Notes: generated by a model not told the origin, from the letters alone. 64,000 nucleotides of DNA from an uncultured Oscillospiraceae bacterium (GCA_944386055.1 CALWZP010000001.1:62001-126000), one strand, 5' to 3'. Counted from the first letter of the stretch, positions 49,167 to 58,002 are shown. Translations and numbers: made by a program.

Positions 49167-49831
49167 CCATCGCCCCTTTCCGAAAGAGCTACGCCGGCGC
49201 CACGGCGCTGGACTTTCCCGGCGCGCCGCTGCCCGCCGGACAGACCTGCGCCGTCATCGGCGCCAACGGCAGCGGGAAATCCACGCTGGCCAAGGTGACC
49301 GCCGGTGTGACAGCGTGCGGCCAGCCGCAGGTACTCAGTCCGCCGGTGTCTGTGGGGTATCTTCCCCAGCACAGCTATCCCTTTCAAATGACGGTGCGCG
49401 CCAACCTGATGCTTAACGCCCCCCGGCGGAACGACCCGGCCCGTCAGCGGGCCGATATGCTGCTGGAACGGCTGGAGATCGCACACCTGTCCGAGCAAAA
49501 GGCCCACCACCTCTCCGGCGGCGAGACCGCCCGGATGGTGCTGGCCCGGCTGCTGATGCGCCGGTACGATCTGCTCATTCTGGACGAGCCCACCGCGGCC
49601 ATGGACATCCGCTCCACCGCACTCACCGAACAGCTGGTGGCCGACTATCAGGCGGAGACCGGCTGCGGCGTACTTTGGATCACCCACTCCCTGAAGCAGG
49701 CGGTCCGCATTGCGGACACCGTGCTGTTCCTCTGCCGCGGCCGGCTGGCGGAGGCGGGGCCGGCGGAGCGGCTGCTCACCGCTCCCCAAACTTCTGAGCT
49801 TCGCCAGTTTCTGGACTTTTACGGCGTCTGA
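49163..49831 (+). CDS. tupC: tungstate ABC transporter ATP-binding protein
   Basis: A 222-residue ATPase with Walker A GANGSGKST, signature LSGGETARMVLARLL, Walker B LLILDEPTAAMD and switch His in WITHSLKQA. The start is GTG overlapping the tupB stop (GTGA). There is no C-terminal TOBE domain of the ModC type, in line with a tungstate system. Confidence 0.9.
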   Translation: MTIAPFRKSYAGATALDFPGAPLPAGQTCAVIGANGSGKSTLAKVTAGVTACGQPQVLSPPVSVGYLPQHSYPFQMTVRANLMLNAPRRNDPARQRADMLLERLEIAHLSEQKAHHLSGGETARMVLARLLMRRYDLLILDEPTAAMDIRSTALTEQLVADYQAETGCGVLWITHSLKQAVRIADTVLFLCRGRLAEAGPAERLLTAPQTSELRQFLDFYGV

Positions 49832-49846
49832 GAGCAGATAAAGGAT

Positions 49847-49878
49847 GGCCCGCGGGACCAAGTTTGGTCCCGCGGGCC
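49847..49878. terminator. terminator between tupC and the MoeA fusion gene
   Basis: GGCCCGCGGGACCAA is followed by its near-perfect complement and TTTCCC; it separates convergent genes. Confidence 0.88.
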
Positions 49879-49890
49879 TTTCCCATCCAT

Positions 49891-51816
49891 TCAGTTTTCT
49901 GACACCGGCTCCAGGCGGAAGCGCACCGTGCCCGGGTGCTCCAGGCGGTAGCCTCCCAGCGCCTCCATCCGGGCGCGGAACGCCGGTCCCTGGAGGATCT
50001 CCAGCAGCCGCTGGACCATGGGGGTCTCCCAGGCGGCATCCGGGATCAGCAGATCATACTGCTCGTTGTACACCGGGATGAAGTCCAGATCATACAGCTT
50101 TGCCGCCGACAGGATCCCCAGCCCCGCATCCGCCGAGCCGGAGGCCACCTGGGCCGCCACCGAGGTATGGGTGAACTCCTCCCGGTCATAGCCGTAGATC
50201 TTCCCCGTATCCACCCCCGCCTGCCGGCAGAGATAGTCGATGAGGATACGGGTGCCGGAGCCCTTCTGACGGTTGACATAGCGCAGGTTTTCCCGCGCCA
50301 GGTCGGCAATTCCCCGGATCCCCAGGGGATTGCCCGGGGCCGCCATCAGGCCCTGGACCCGGCCCACGCACTCCACCAGGCGCACGCCGCCCCGCGGGAA
50401 ATTCTTTTTCAGCATGTGGATGTTATAGCTACCGTCCTTCTCGTCCAGCAGGTGGATGCCGGCCAAGTGTGCCTCCCCCCGCTTGATGGCGGTGATCCCC
50501 CCCATGCTGCCCACATGGGAGGAGCTCATGAACATGGAGCGGTCCGCGCTGTGCAGCAGATCCCCCAGTTCGTCCAGCAGAGGATCGTGGCTGCCGATGA
50601 CCACCACCGAGCGGCGCAGCTGCTCCCGCGGGCGGAGGAGCCGTACGCTGACTTTCTCGCCCTGGGGATAGCCCTCTACATTCTGGGGAACCTCCAGAAT
50701 GCCGTCCGCCCGCATGAAGGAGGTGACCACTCCGCTGCCCCGGCCCAGGGGGGAGGCCATCAGCTTATCCCCCACATAGCCCATACGCACCCGGACGAAT
50801 TCCTGATATTTCAGTGTGGAGACCACCGGACGGGTGAGCACCGCCTCCTCCCTTTCCTCCCACCGGATGGGCGCGCGGCAGCACTCGTCCAGCACCGGGC
50901 GGAGGATGTGCTCCAATACGATGATGCCGGACACCGGATAGCCGGGGACGCCCAGAATGGGTACCGCCCCCCTGCAGCCCAGGATGGCGGGCTTGCCCGG
51001 CTTCATGGCGATGCCGTGGAACAGCACTTCTCCCACCTGTGCGATGGCCTGGGCGCTGTAATCCTCCCGTCCGGCCGAAGAGCCGGCGTTGAGCAGCACT
51101 ACATCGCACTCCGCCGCGGCCTTCTCCAGCGCGCTCCGGATCAGCTCCAGCTTGTCCTTGACGATGGGGTATACCCTGGTCTGCGCCCCCCACCCCTGCA
51201 GCATGGCGGAAAAAATGGCGGAGTTGAATTCCAGAATATCCCCCGGCGCCGGGTCGGCGGTGGGCGGAACGATCTCGTCCCCGGTGGGGATGATCCCCAC
51301 CACGGGCCGGCGGACCACCTCCACCTCCAGCACGCCCGCGGCGATCATGGCGCCGATAGCCGACGGGGTGATCTCCGTGTCCGCGGGGAGCAGCATCTCC
51401 CCGGCGCAGATGTCCTCCCCGATCTGCCGGACATTCTGCCACGGGGTGGCGGCGGCGTAGATGCGTACTCCCCCCTCTGCCCACTCCAGCTCCTCCACCA
51501 TGATCACCGCATCGCACTCCGGGGGGAGGGGATCCCCCGTGTCCACCACGGTATACTTCCCCTCCGGCAGGAACACCGGGGTTGTCTCCCCCGCACCGAA
51601 GGTGTCCGCGGCCCGCAGGGCGATGCCGTCCATGGCGCAGGCGTGGTAGTGCGGGGCGCAGATGTGGGCATACACCGCCCGGGCGGTGATCCGTCCGCAC
51701 GCCTCGCCGATGGGGACCGTCTCCCCCGCGGGGCCGAAGCCGCGCTCACGCAGCTGTTCCAGGTACTCCTGCACCGCCTGATTCAGGGGCGCGTTGGTGA
51801 GATATTGAAATGCCAT
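49891..51816 (-). CDS. moeA: MoeA-type molybdopterin molybdotransferase fused to a binding-protein-like domain
   Basis: A 641-residue fusion. Residues 1 to about 400 are MoeA, which inserts Mo or W into adenylylated molybdopterin: HACAMDGIALRA, PTGDEIVPP, LLNAGSSAGREDY, MKPGKPAILG and VPGYPVSGI are present. Residues about 415-641 form a periplasmic-binding-protein-like domain with SHVGSMGGITAIKRGEAHLA, GSGTRILIDYLCRQ and SADAGLG, as in the MoeA-LysR-substrate fusions of anaerobes; it may sense or hold the oxyanion. The N-terminal ATG follows GAGATGGACAAG. Confidence 0.92.
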   Translation of the reverse strand: MAFQYLTNAPLNQAVQEYLEQLRERGFGPAGETVPIGEACGRITARAVYAHICAPHYHACAMDGIALRAADTFGAGETTPVFLPEGKYTVVDTGDPLPPECDAVIMVEELEWAEGGVRIYAAATPWQNVRQIGEDICAGEMLLPADTEITPSAIGAMIAAGVLEVEVVRRPVVGIIPTGDEIVPPTADPAPGDILEFNSAIFSAMLQGWGAQTRVYPIVKDKLELIRSALEKAAAECDVVLLNAGSSAGREDYSAQAIAQVGEVLFHGIAMKPGKPAILGCRGAVPILGVPGYPVSGIIVLEHILRPVLDECCRAPIRWEEREEAVLTRPVVSTLKYQEFVRVRMGYVGDKLMASPLGRGSGVVTSFMRADGILEVPQNVEGYPQGEKVSVRLLRPREQLRRSVVVIGSHDPLLDELGDLLHSADRSMFMSSSHVGSMGGITAIKRGEAHLAGIHLLDEKDGSYNIHMLKKNFPRGGVRLVECVGRVQGLMAAPGNPLGIRGIADLARENLRYVNRQKGSGTRILIDYLCRQAGVDTGKIYGYDREEFTHTSVAAQVASGSADAGLGILSAAKLYDLDFIPVYNEQYDLLIPDAAWETPMVQRLLEILQGPAFRARMEALGGYRLEHPGTVRFRLEPVSEN

Positions 51817-51838
51817 GTCTTGTCCATCTCCTTTTCTC

Positions 51839-53062
51839 TCAATCCATGGAATACAGAGTGACCTCCACCTGCTGTCCCGCCGGGAACCCCTCGCAGTCCC
51901 GGGGAACACAGAGATAGCCGTCGCTGCCCGCCAGCGTGGTGATGAGCCCCGACTTGCTGTGCGCCGGCACCGCGACCAGCTCCCCCTCCTCCCGCCGGAG
52001 GAACACCCCGGCGTACTGGGCCCGGCCGTGGTTGGCGGGGACCGGGCCGGACAGCCGCGCCGTCACCCGGATGGTCTCCAGCCTCCGGCCGGTGAGCTGC
52101 GCCAGCAGCGGACGCAGCAGCAGATGCGCCGTGAAAAACGCCGCCACCGGGTGGCCGGGCAGGCCCAGCACCGGCACCTCCCGCACCCGGGCCAGCAGGG
52201 TGGGCTTGCCCGGTTTCATGGCGATGCCGTGGAACAGGATCTCACCCAGCCGATTCAGCACGCGGGCTGCGGCGTCCTTCTCCCCCACCGAGCTGCCGCC
52301 GGACAGCACCACCACATCACAGCGGGAGGCCAGCCGGTCCACCGCCTCCTCCAGCTGCTCCTCCCTGTCGGGGAGAAGCACCGGGGGCAGGCAGCGCGCC
52401 CCCCAGGCTGCCGCCGCGGCCGCCAGCATGTGGGCGTTCACATCCCGCACCTGGCCGGGTCCGGGCTTTTGCCGCAGAGGCACCAGCTCGTCCCCGGTGG
52501 ACAGGATGCCCACCACCGGCCGCCGGCGCACCCAGACTCTGGCCGCGCCCAGCGCCGCCAGGGCGCCGATGTCCGCCGGACCGATCCGCCGGCCAGCCGG
52601 CAGGACCTCCTGCCCCGGCGCGACATCGTCCCCCCGGTAGATCAGATTCTCTCCGGGCGCCGCCGGCTTCAGCACGCCGAAGGTTCCGTCGCCGTACTCT
52701 TCGGTGTATTCCGCCATCACCACGGCGTCCGCCCCCGGCGGCACCGCTCCGCCGGTGGGCACCTTCACCCCGCTGCCTGGGGACAGCGGGGCCGCGGCAT
52801 TCTCCCCCATCTGCACCTGTCCCGCCATGTCCAGCAGGGCGGGCAGACTGTCGCTGCAGCCGAATGTATCCGCCGCCCGGACGGCCCAGCCATCCACCGT
52901 GGAGCGGTCGAAGCCGGGGACAAATTCCGCCGCGGCCACCGGTCTGGCCAGTACCCGGCCCGCCGCCGCGGCCAGGGTGACCTGCTCCTCCCCGGTCCGC
53001 CGGCCGCCGAACTCCCGCAGCACGGTCTCCACAGCCTGCTCCGGCGTCACCACATGCAACAT
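51839..53062 (-). CDS. moeA: molybdopterin molybdotransferase
   Basis: A 407-residue canonical MoeA. DRSTVDGWAVRAADT, KVPTGGAVPPGADAV, STGDELVPL, LSGGSSVGEKD, MKPGKPTLLA and GLPGHPVAAF are all present. It is 22 bases upstream of the fusion gene, so the two are co-transcribed. Two different MoeA proteins beside a tungstate transporter suggest separate handling of Mo and W, as in organisms with tungsten-dependent oxidoreductases. Confidence 0.93.
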   Translation of the reverse strand: MLHVVTPEQAVETVLREFGGRRTGEEQVTLAAAAGRVLARPVAAAEFVPGFDRSTVDGWAVRAADTFGCSDSLPALLDMAGQVQMGENAAAPLSPGSGVKVPTGGAVPPGADAVVMAEYTEEYGDGTFGVLKPAAPGENLIYRGDDVAPGQEVLPAGRRIGPADIGALAALGAARVWVRRRPVVGILSTGDELVPLRQKPGPGQVRDVNAHMLAAAAAAWGARCLPPVLLPDREEQLEEAVDRLASRCDVVVLSGGSSVGEKDAAARVLNRLGEILFHGIAMKPGKPTLLARVREVPVLGLPGHPVAAFFTAHLLLRPLLAQLTGRRLETIRVTARLSGPVPANHGRAQYAGVFLRREEGELVAVPAHSKSGLITTLAGSDGYLCVPRDCEGFPAGQQVEVTLYSMD

Positions 53063-53092
53063 TCCCGATCCACTCCTCTCCGCCCATTCAGT

Positions 53093-53346
53093 TTACAATA
53101 AGTTTTTGATATTCTGCGATTACTCGTATTATAGCACGCATTTCCTTCCTTTTGAACCGAAATCTTCTGGTTATTTTGTAAATATTCATAATTTTATCTA
53201 TCAGTTTTATTTAAATATATCTGCTTTTCTCCTCATTTTTTCTCTTGACATCCTCATGAATATATGATACTTTTTCCTTGGTTAGCATTTGCTAACTCCA
53301 TTCTCGGCTCCGACTTCCAATTTTTATTTTGTGAGGGGGTTAGTTT
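53093..53346. other. AT-rich intergenic region with two related palindromes
   Basis: About 250 AT-rich bases between the divergent moeA and DUF3793 genes. TTGACA at 53245-53250 could pair with TACTTT at 53268-53273 (17-base spacer) as a promoter for the DUF3793 gene. The palindromes listed separately follow it. No ORF. Confidence 0.55.
53281..53296 (+). promoter_or_regulatory. palindromic operator 1 (DtxR/IdeR-like)
   Basis: GTTAGCATTTGCTAAC is a perfect 6-4-6 palindrome directly behind the probable promoter. TTAGnnnnnnCTAA dyads of this kind are used by iron-dependent DtxR-family repressors in Firmicutes; the regulator here is inferred. Confidence 0.55.
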
Positions 53347-53354
53347 ATGCTAAC
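53339..53354 (+). promoter_or_regulatory. palindromic operator 2 covering the DUF3793 start codon
   Basis: GTTAGTTTATGCTAAC shares the outer GTTAG and CTAAC of operator 1. The ATG start codon (53347-53349) lies inside it, and the Shine-Dalgarno GAGGGGG abuts it. Confidence 0.55.
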
Positions 53355-53931
53355 TCACGCTGTCCCCTGTCAAGCGCTGCGTTTCGAACAGACTCTGGCC
53401 TTCCACTGCGCGCCGGCGCTGGCGGGGATCAAGCCGGCGGACCTGGTGTCCATTCCGGGGGACCGCGAGGAGATTGTTCCCCTGCTGCGGCAGTATGGCG
53501 CGCAGCTGCGCCCCGCCGGCATCCGGCTTCGGCTGCTGCACAGCTGCCCCGGGCGGTGCCTGCTGCTGGTGTACCGGCCCCGCCGGTTGGAGGAGCAGCT
53601 GTCCCGGGAGGAGGTGCGCGCGCTGCTCCGCCGGGACGGCTATCCCGTGGAGGAGGGATACGGGGCGATGCTCCGCCATCTCAGCGCCCGGCTGGCCGAT
53701 TCCGAAGGCTTTCCCCACGAGATCGGGCTGTTTTTGGGCTATCCCGCGGAGGATGTGGAGGGCTTTCGCCTCCATGGCGGCCAGGACTTCAAATACAGCG
53801 GGCTGTGGAAGGTCTACTCCGATGTGGACCGGGCCCGGCAGTGCTTTCACCGGTACCGCTGCTGCCGCAGGGCGCTGTGCCGGCGGGTACAGGCGGGCTT
53901 CCGGCTCTCCCAGCTGTTCCAGGCGGCGTGA
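53347..53931 (+). CDS. DUF3793-family protein
   Basis: A 194-residue protein of a clostridial family of unknown function often found beside feo iron transport or flavodoxin genes. Typical features are FHCAPALAGIKPADLVS at residues about 18-34 and EIGLFLGYPAEDVEGF near 125. A Cys/Arg-rich end (RYRCCRRALCRR) could bind metal. It precedes a flavodoxin gene by 63 bases and carries operator-like palindromes, so iron-responsive control is likely. Confidence 0.8.
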   Translation: MLTHAVPCQALRFEQTLAFHCAPALAGIKPADLVSIPGDREEIVPLLRQYGAQLRPAGIRLRLLHSCPGRCLLLVYRPRRLEEQLSREEVRALLRRDGYPVEEGYGAMLRHLSARLADSEGFPHEIGLFLGYPAEDVEGFRLHGGQDFKYSGLWKVYSDVDRARQCFHRYRCCRRALCRRVQAGFRLSQLFQAA

Positions 53932-53994
53932 TCCCGCCCCACCCCACCCCTTTGTTTTGCGATCCACATTTTATGATTTCACAGGAGGTCCCTT

Positions 53995-54426
53995 ATGAAC
54001 AAATTAGCGGTCATCTATTGGTCCATGACGGGCAACACCCAGGCCATGGCTCAGGCCATCGCCCAGGGCGCCGAGGACGCCGGGGCGGAGGTCACCCTCA
54101 CCACGGTATCCGACATCACCCCCGACCAGGCGCTGGAGCACGGCCTGCTGGCCCTGGGCTGCCCCTCCATGGGGGTGGAGGTGTTGGAGGAGGAGGAGTT
54201 CGAGCCCTTCTTCGCCGCCCTGGAGGGCCGCCTCAGCGGCAGAAGGGTCGCGCTGTTCGGCTCCTACGGCTGGGGAGACGGACAGTGGATGCGGGACTGG
54301 GTCGCCCGGGCGGAGACGGCGGGCGCCGATGTCTACCAGGGCCAGGGGCTGATGGTCCACGAGACCCCGGGCGACGCGGAGCTGGAGGCGTGCCGCCAGT
54401 TCGGCGCCGGCTTTGTAAAAGACTGA
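53995..54426 (+). CDS. short-chain flavodoxin
   Basis: A 143-residue FMN electron carrier. The phosphate loop is YWSMTGNTQAMA (residues 9-20), and the flavin-flanking loops are GCPSMGVEVLEE and GSYGWGDGQWM. It replaces ferredoxin under iron limitation in many anaerobes, consistent with the palindromes upstream of the preceding gene. CACAGGAGGTCCCTT precedes the ATG. Confidence 0.93.
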   Translation: MNKLAVIYWSMTGNTQAMAQAIAQGAEDAGAEVTLTTVSDITPDQALEHGLLALGCPSMGVEVLEEEEFEPFFAALEGRLSGRRVALFGSYGWGDGQWMRDWVARAETAGADVYQGQGLMVHETPGDAELEACRQFGAGFVKD

Positions 54427-54454
54427 TCTCTCCTTTCTCTTTCCATACTCCCGC

Positions 54455-54499
54455 GGGAGGCCTCCGGAGCACAAGCTCCGGGGGCCTCCCGTATTTTTT
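54455..54499 (+). terminator. terminator after the flavodoxin gene
   Basis: GGGAGGCCTCCGGAGC pairs with GCTCCGGGGGCCTCCC (one mismatch, loop ACAA), followed by GTATTTTTT. Confidence 0.9.
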
Positions 54500-54510
54500 G
54501 AAATTTTCCC

Positions 54511-54539
54511 TTGACAGGCGGTTTCCTATCTGCTATCTT
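54511..54539 (+). promoter_or_regulatory. promoter of the GPP34-like gene
   Basis: TTGACA (54511-54516) and TATCTT (54534-54539), 17-base spacer. The heptamer array starts eight bases downstream. Confidence 0.65.
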
Positions 54540-54546
54540 TAAATCG

Positions 54547-54574
54547 TAAGTAGTAAGTGATAAGTAATAAGTGG
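54547..54574 (+). repeat. TAAGTNN heptamer array
   Basis: Four consecutive 7-mers (TAAGTAG, TAAGTGA, TAAGTAA, TAAGTGG) lie at the 5' end of the transcript. The 7-bp period is the same as in the other elements, but no inverted right arm is visible; another TAAGTTA lies at 54616-54622. Confidence 0.6.
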
Positions 54575-54634
54575 CTGTTCTGACCGATGACAGACCGGGC
54601 TGTGCCCGACATCATAAGTTAAGGAGGTTTTCTC

Positions 54635-55306
54635 ATGAACGACCTGTCCATCACCCAGTCCTATCTTCTCTGCGCCGTCAACGACAAGGGCCTTCTGCCC
54701 GGCATGCGCCCTGAGCGGGGGGCGTGCTTCCTGGCCGCCGGACTGCTGGAGCTGCGCCTGGCGGGCTGCCTCACCCTGGAAAAGCGAAAGGTGTCCCTGT
54801 GCGCTCCGCTGCCGGCGGAGCTGGGCTATCTCCGCGCCCTGTACGACCGCATCGCCCAAAAACAGCCCGTCAAGGTGGACTCCCTGGTGGAGCGCTACCT
54901 CTTCTCCTTCTCCGACCGGGAGCTGCGGGAGCTTCTGGACCCCGTGGGCGACTCGCTGGTGGCGCTGGGTCTGGCGGAGGTGCGCCCCGCCGGGCTGCTG
55001 GGCAATCAGCGGGGCTATGTCCCCACCGCCAGGGGCATCCCCGCCGTCATCGAGCCCCTGCGGGCCGAGCTGCTGGAGGACGGCCCGGTGACGGAGGAGG
55101 CCGCCGTGCTGACCATCCTGCTGGAGAAGGGGGAGTGCCTGAAGCCCTACTTCTCCCGGTATGAGCAGGACGCTCTTCGGGCGCGGCTGCGGCAGTTCGC
55201 CGCCACCCCCGAGGGGGCCCTGGTGAAGGAGATGGTGGGGTATCTGGAGCTTCTCATCGGCATCTGCTCCTCTGCCGGCGCGGCGGGAGCCGGCGGCGCG
55301 GGCTGA
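54635..55306 (+). CDS. GPP34 (GOLPH3/Vps74)-like protein
   Basis: A 223-residue protein resembling bacterial GPP34 domains, which bind phosphoinositide-like lipids in eukaryotes and are of unknown use in bacteria. It shows the usual start LSITQSYLLCAVNDKGLLP, then FLAAGLLELRLAGCLTLE and the long helical C-terminus. TAAGGAGGTTTTCTC precedes the ATG. The next gene, a MerR regulator, follows after ten bases. Confidence 0.7.
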   Translation: MNDLSITQSYLLCAVNDKGLLPGMRPERGACFLAAGLLELRLAGCLTLEKRKVSLCAPLPAELGYLRALYDRIAQKQPVKVDSLVERYLFSFSDRELRELLDPVGDSLVALGLAEVRPAGLLGNQRGYVPTARGIPAVIEPLRAELLEDGPVTEEAAVLTILLEKGECLKPYFSRYEQDALRARLRQFAATPEGALVKEMVGYLELLIGICSSAGAAGAGGAG

Positions 55307-55316
55307 GGGGCGCGCC

Positions 55317-55577
55317 ATGTCCCGGCAGCGGAGCCTGGAGGCCATTTTGGCCTCGGACTATGTCACCATCGGGGAGCTGGCCCGGCTCACCGAGGTGCGG
55401 TACAGCACCCTGAAATTCTACACCGAGGAGGGGATGCTCCCCTTCCGGCAGGAGGGGGAGAACCTCACCCGGCGCTACCGCCGGGAGGAGAGCGTGGCCC
55501 GGGTCCGGCGCATCCAGGAGCTGCGCCGGGCGGGCCGCACCGTCCCGGAGGTAAAGGCGATCCTCCAGAACGGTTGA
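55317..55577 (+). CDS. MerR-type DNA-binding protein without effector domain
   Basis: An 86-residue winged-helix protein. VTIGELARLTEVRYSTLKFY is the MerR recognition region. RRYRREESVARVRRIQELR follows, corresponding to the wing and first helices. It lacks the long dimerisation coiled coil and effector domain of full MerR proteins. It is probably co-transcribed with the GPP34 gene. Confidence 0.85.
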   Translation: MSRQRSLEAILASDYVTIGELARLTEVRYSTLKFYTEEGMLPFRQEGENLTRRYRREESVARVRRIQELRRAGRTVPEVKAILQNG

Positions 55578-55589
55578 AGGCGCAAAGAC

Positions 55590-55625
55590 GCGGCGGCCCG
55601 CCCCCTGTCGGGGACAGGCCGCCGC
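55590..55625. terminator. bidirectional terminator after the MerR gene
   Basis: GCGGCGGCC and GGCCGCCGC enclose an inner CCCC-TGTC-GGGG stem, between convergent genes; T-rich DNA follows on the plus strand. Confidence 0.7.
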
Positions 55626-55645
55626 GGTCTGTCATATTTATTTCT

Positions 55646-56230
55646 CTATTTCTCCAGGAGAACACGGTCCTGTTCCGTGATCGGCCGCAGCACCCGGCAG
55701 GGGTTCCCCACCGCCACCACATGGGGCGGGATGTCCCGGGTGACCACGCTCCCCGCGCCGATCACCGCGCCCTCCCCGATGGTGACGCCGGGGAGAACCA
55801 CCACCTGTCCCCCCAGCCACACCCGGTCTCCCAGGGTGATGGGCAGGGCCCGCTCTATCCCCGTGGCCCGCTCCTCCGGCAGCATAGGGTGCACCGCGGT
55901 GTACAGGCCGCAGTGGGGACCGATCTGACACTGCCGCCCGATGGTGATGGGGGCGCAGTCCATGAGATAGACTCCGTGATTGAGGAAGGTCCCCTCCCCG
56001 ATGGTGCAGTGGACGCCATAGTCCGTCCAGAAGGGGGAGAGCACCGTCACCCCCGGCCCCCGGCCGGGCAGCAGACGGACCAGGATGGCCTCCCGGGCCG
56101 CTCCATCCCCCGGCGGAGTATGCTCCAGCTGGAAGCAAAGCTCCTCCGCCGCCAGCCGAAGCGCCAACAGCTCCGGGTCGCCCCCGGCGTCGTACCACTC
56201 GCCCCGGCACATCTTCTCGTATTCCGTCAT
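55646..56230 (-). CDS. maltose/galactoside O-acetyltransferase-type enzyme
   Basis: A 194-residue left-handed beta-helix acetyltransferase of the Maa/LacA group. The N-terminal helices (TEYEKMCRGEWYDAGG) and the hexapeptide repeats (ITIGRQCQIGPHCGLYTAVH with the catalytic His, then LGDRVWLGGQVVVLPGVTIG) are typical. It transfers acetyl from CoA to a sugar hydroxyl. It starts 15 bases after the ASST-like gene. Confidence 0.92.
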   Translation of the reverse strand: MTEYEKMCRGEWYDAGGDPELLALRLAAEELCFQLEHTPPGDGAAREAILVRLLPGRGPGVTVLSPFWTDYGVHCTIGEGTFLNHGVYLMDCAPITIGRQCQIGPHCGLYTAVHPMLPEERATGIERALPITLGDRVWLGGQVVVLPGVTIGEGAVIGAGSVVTRDIPPHVVAVGNPCRVLRPITEQDRVLLEK

Positions 56231-56244
56231 GGCCGCCTCTCCGC

Positions 56245-58002
56245 TCACTGGAACCAGAAGCCCTCCATGGACAGCTTGAAGGTGCGGTAGCCCTGCATGG
56301 TGCATTCGTAGGCGAATTCCCGGATGAGGTTCCCGTCGCTGTCGTACTCGCCGTACACCTGGGCCACGCCGCTGTTCACCACCCAGTTGCCGTCCTCACC
56401 GGCGGGGGCGGCGTTGGAGACGATGCTGGAGTAGGGCACCGGGAAGGACTGCACCAGGGAGAAGGTCCGCGCATTCTCGTCGATGAGGTAGACATAGACA
56501 TAGCTGTTCTCCCCGTTCTCCAGATACAGGCTGGTACCCACGCCGTCGGGCAGCTCCGGCTCGTAGTCCCGGGAACTGTTGGCCCAGTAGTTGTTGTTGT
56601 AGGTACGGATGTAATAGGTCCCCTCCTCGTCCCCCGCGCCGGCATACTCCACGCTGTGCTGGCCGTACTGATAGACAAAGTCCCCCACCGGGGTAAGGCA
56701 CAGCTCCTCATAGTTGGTGCCCTCCCAGAAGGCGGGGTCACCCGCCATCCAGGCCACCACGGGGTCGGTGTGGACATTCTCCACCTTGATGATGGTGGAG
56801 GTCTCTCGGGAGGAGACGATAAGGCTGTCCCTCTCTTCCAGATACTGCACAGTGTTCAGGTGGAGCCAGTCCCACTCTCCCGCCTGCCAGAAGAAATCCC
56901 CTGTCAGGGAAACGGGATGAGTCTCTCCCTCGCAATAGTCCGCCATGAGCAGGGAGAAATCCACCAGCTCGGTGACCGTCCCGGTGGTCAGGTCCACCTC
57001 CACCACCGTGTCCTCGATGGTGTCGCTGCCCACTTTGTCCACCAGGGCCACCACCGTGTTTCCGCCGGGGCCCAGGACGATGTCGTGGTGCAGCTCGTAC
57101 CCGTCCAGATCGTATACCTGGATCACCCGGCCCACCGGATCGATGCGGGCCAGACGGGTGGCGGAGACGCAGGTGACGATGTCCCCCTCGTAGGAGAGGA
57201 TCCGGTCCATCCCGAAGCCCTCCAGCACCATCTCATAGCGCATCACACCGTCGTTGTCGAAGAAAAAGCCGTATCCCAGATAGCCGTTGGTACGCATCAT
57301 GGCGAACAGTCCGTCGGACAGCTCCGCCCCGCTCGTCCCGTCGGTGTAGTCCAGCAGAGTGGGATAACCAGAGTGGTCGTCCGGCATCTCGATGGTAAAG
57401 GTCACCTGCTGGCGCAGATTGCCCCAGGAGCCCCGCATGGTCAGGGTCACCTCGTTGGTCTCCCCGGGCACCAGACCGATCATCTGGAACTCGTGCGCTC
57501 TGGTATACTCCGCGCCGCTCAGGTCGGCGGCGGTGGCGGTAAAGTCTGAGACCCCCTCCTTGTCCACATGGATGGTATAGCTCACCTGGGTGCGCATATC
57601 CGTCTCAAAGTACAGGTACAGCCCGTTGCTCCCCGTGCCATAGGGGTTCAGAATGGCCAAGGGCATGTCCGCCGTCCACTGCTCCGCCCCCTTCATCTCC
57701 TCCACCATCTGGTGCAGGCGGTCCTGTACTCCGGCGTCATAGTATGTAAAGCCCTCATCCTCCAGTTCCGTCGGGACCAGCTGGAGCACCGTGATGTTCG
57801 CCTGTGCCAGAGACCGGCGCAGTTCCACCTGCAGCGTCTCGTCGGTATCCAGCAGAGCGCCGGCGTCCACCTCCCAATCGGTGCGTACCTTGCCCTCCTG
57901 CTCCACAAAGTTCTTTCCCAGGCAGTAGACGATCACCAGAGCCGCAATCAACAGCACAACCACCGCGGCAATCACGATCAGGATCTTTTTCTTCAGCGTC
58001 AC
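56245..58002 (-). CDS. secreted arylsulfotransferase (ASST)-family protein
   Basis: A 585-residue membrane-anchored protein with an uncleaved N-terminal helix (residues 4-27). A beta-propeller enzyme domain of the ASST family follows. Family segments are ELHHDIVLGPGG (with the candidate active-site His), WDWLHLNTVQYLEERDSLIV, SSRETSTIIKVEN and FVYQYGQHSVEY. ASST enzymes move sulfate between phenolic compounds without PAPS. The start is GTG with AAGGAGGAG upstream; longer in-frame sequence upstream lacks protein character. Confidence 0.85.
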   Translation of the reverse strand: MTLKKKILIVIAAVVVLLIAALVIVYCLGKNFVEQEGKVRTDWEVDAGALLDTDETLQVELRRSLAQANITVLQLVPTELEDEGFTYYDAGVQDRLHQMVEEMKGAEQWTADMPLAILNPYGTGSNGLYLYFETDMRTQVSYTIHVDKEGVSDFTATAADLSGAEYTRAHEFQMIGLVPGETNEVTLTMRGSWGNLRQQVTFTIEMPDDHSGYPTLLDYTDGTSGAELSDGLFAMMRTNGYLGYGFFFDNDGVMRYEMVLEGFGMDRILSYEGDIVTCVSATRLARIDPVGRVIQVYDLDGYELHHDIVLGPGGNTVVALVDKVGSDTIEDTVVEVDLTTGTVTELVDFSLLMADYCEGETHPVSLTGDFFWQAGEWDWLHLNTVQYLEERDSLIVSSRETSTIIKVENVHTDPVVAWMAGDPAFWEGTNYEELCLTPVGDFVYQYGQHSVEYAGAGDEEGTYYIRTYNNNYWANSSRDYEPELPDGVGTSLYLENGENSYVYVYLIDENARTFSLVQSFPVPYSSIVSNAAPAGEDGNWVVNSGVAQVYGEYDSDGNLIREFAYECTMQGYRTFKLSMEGFWFQ

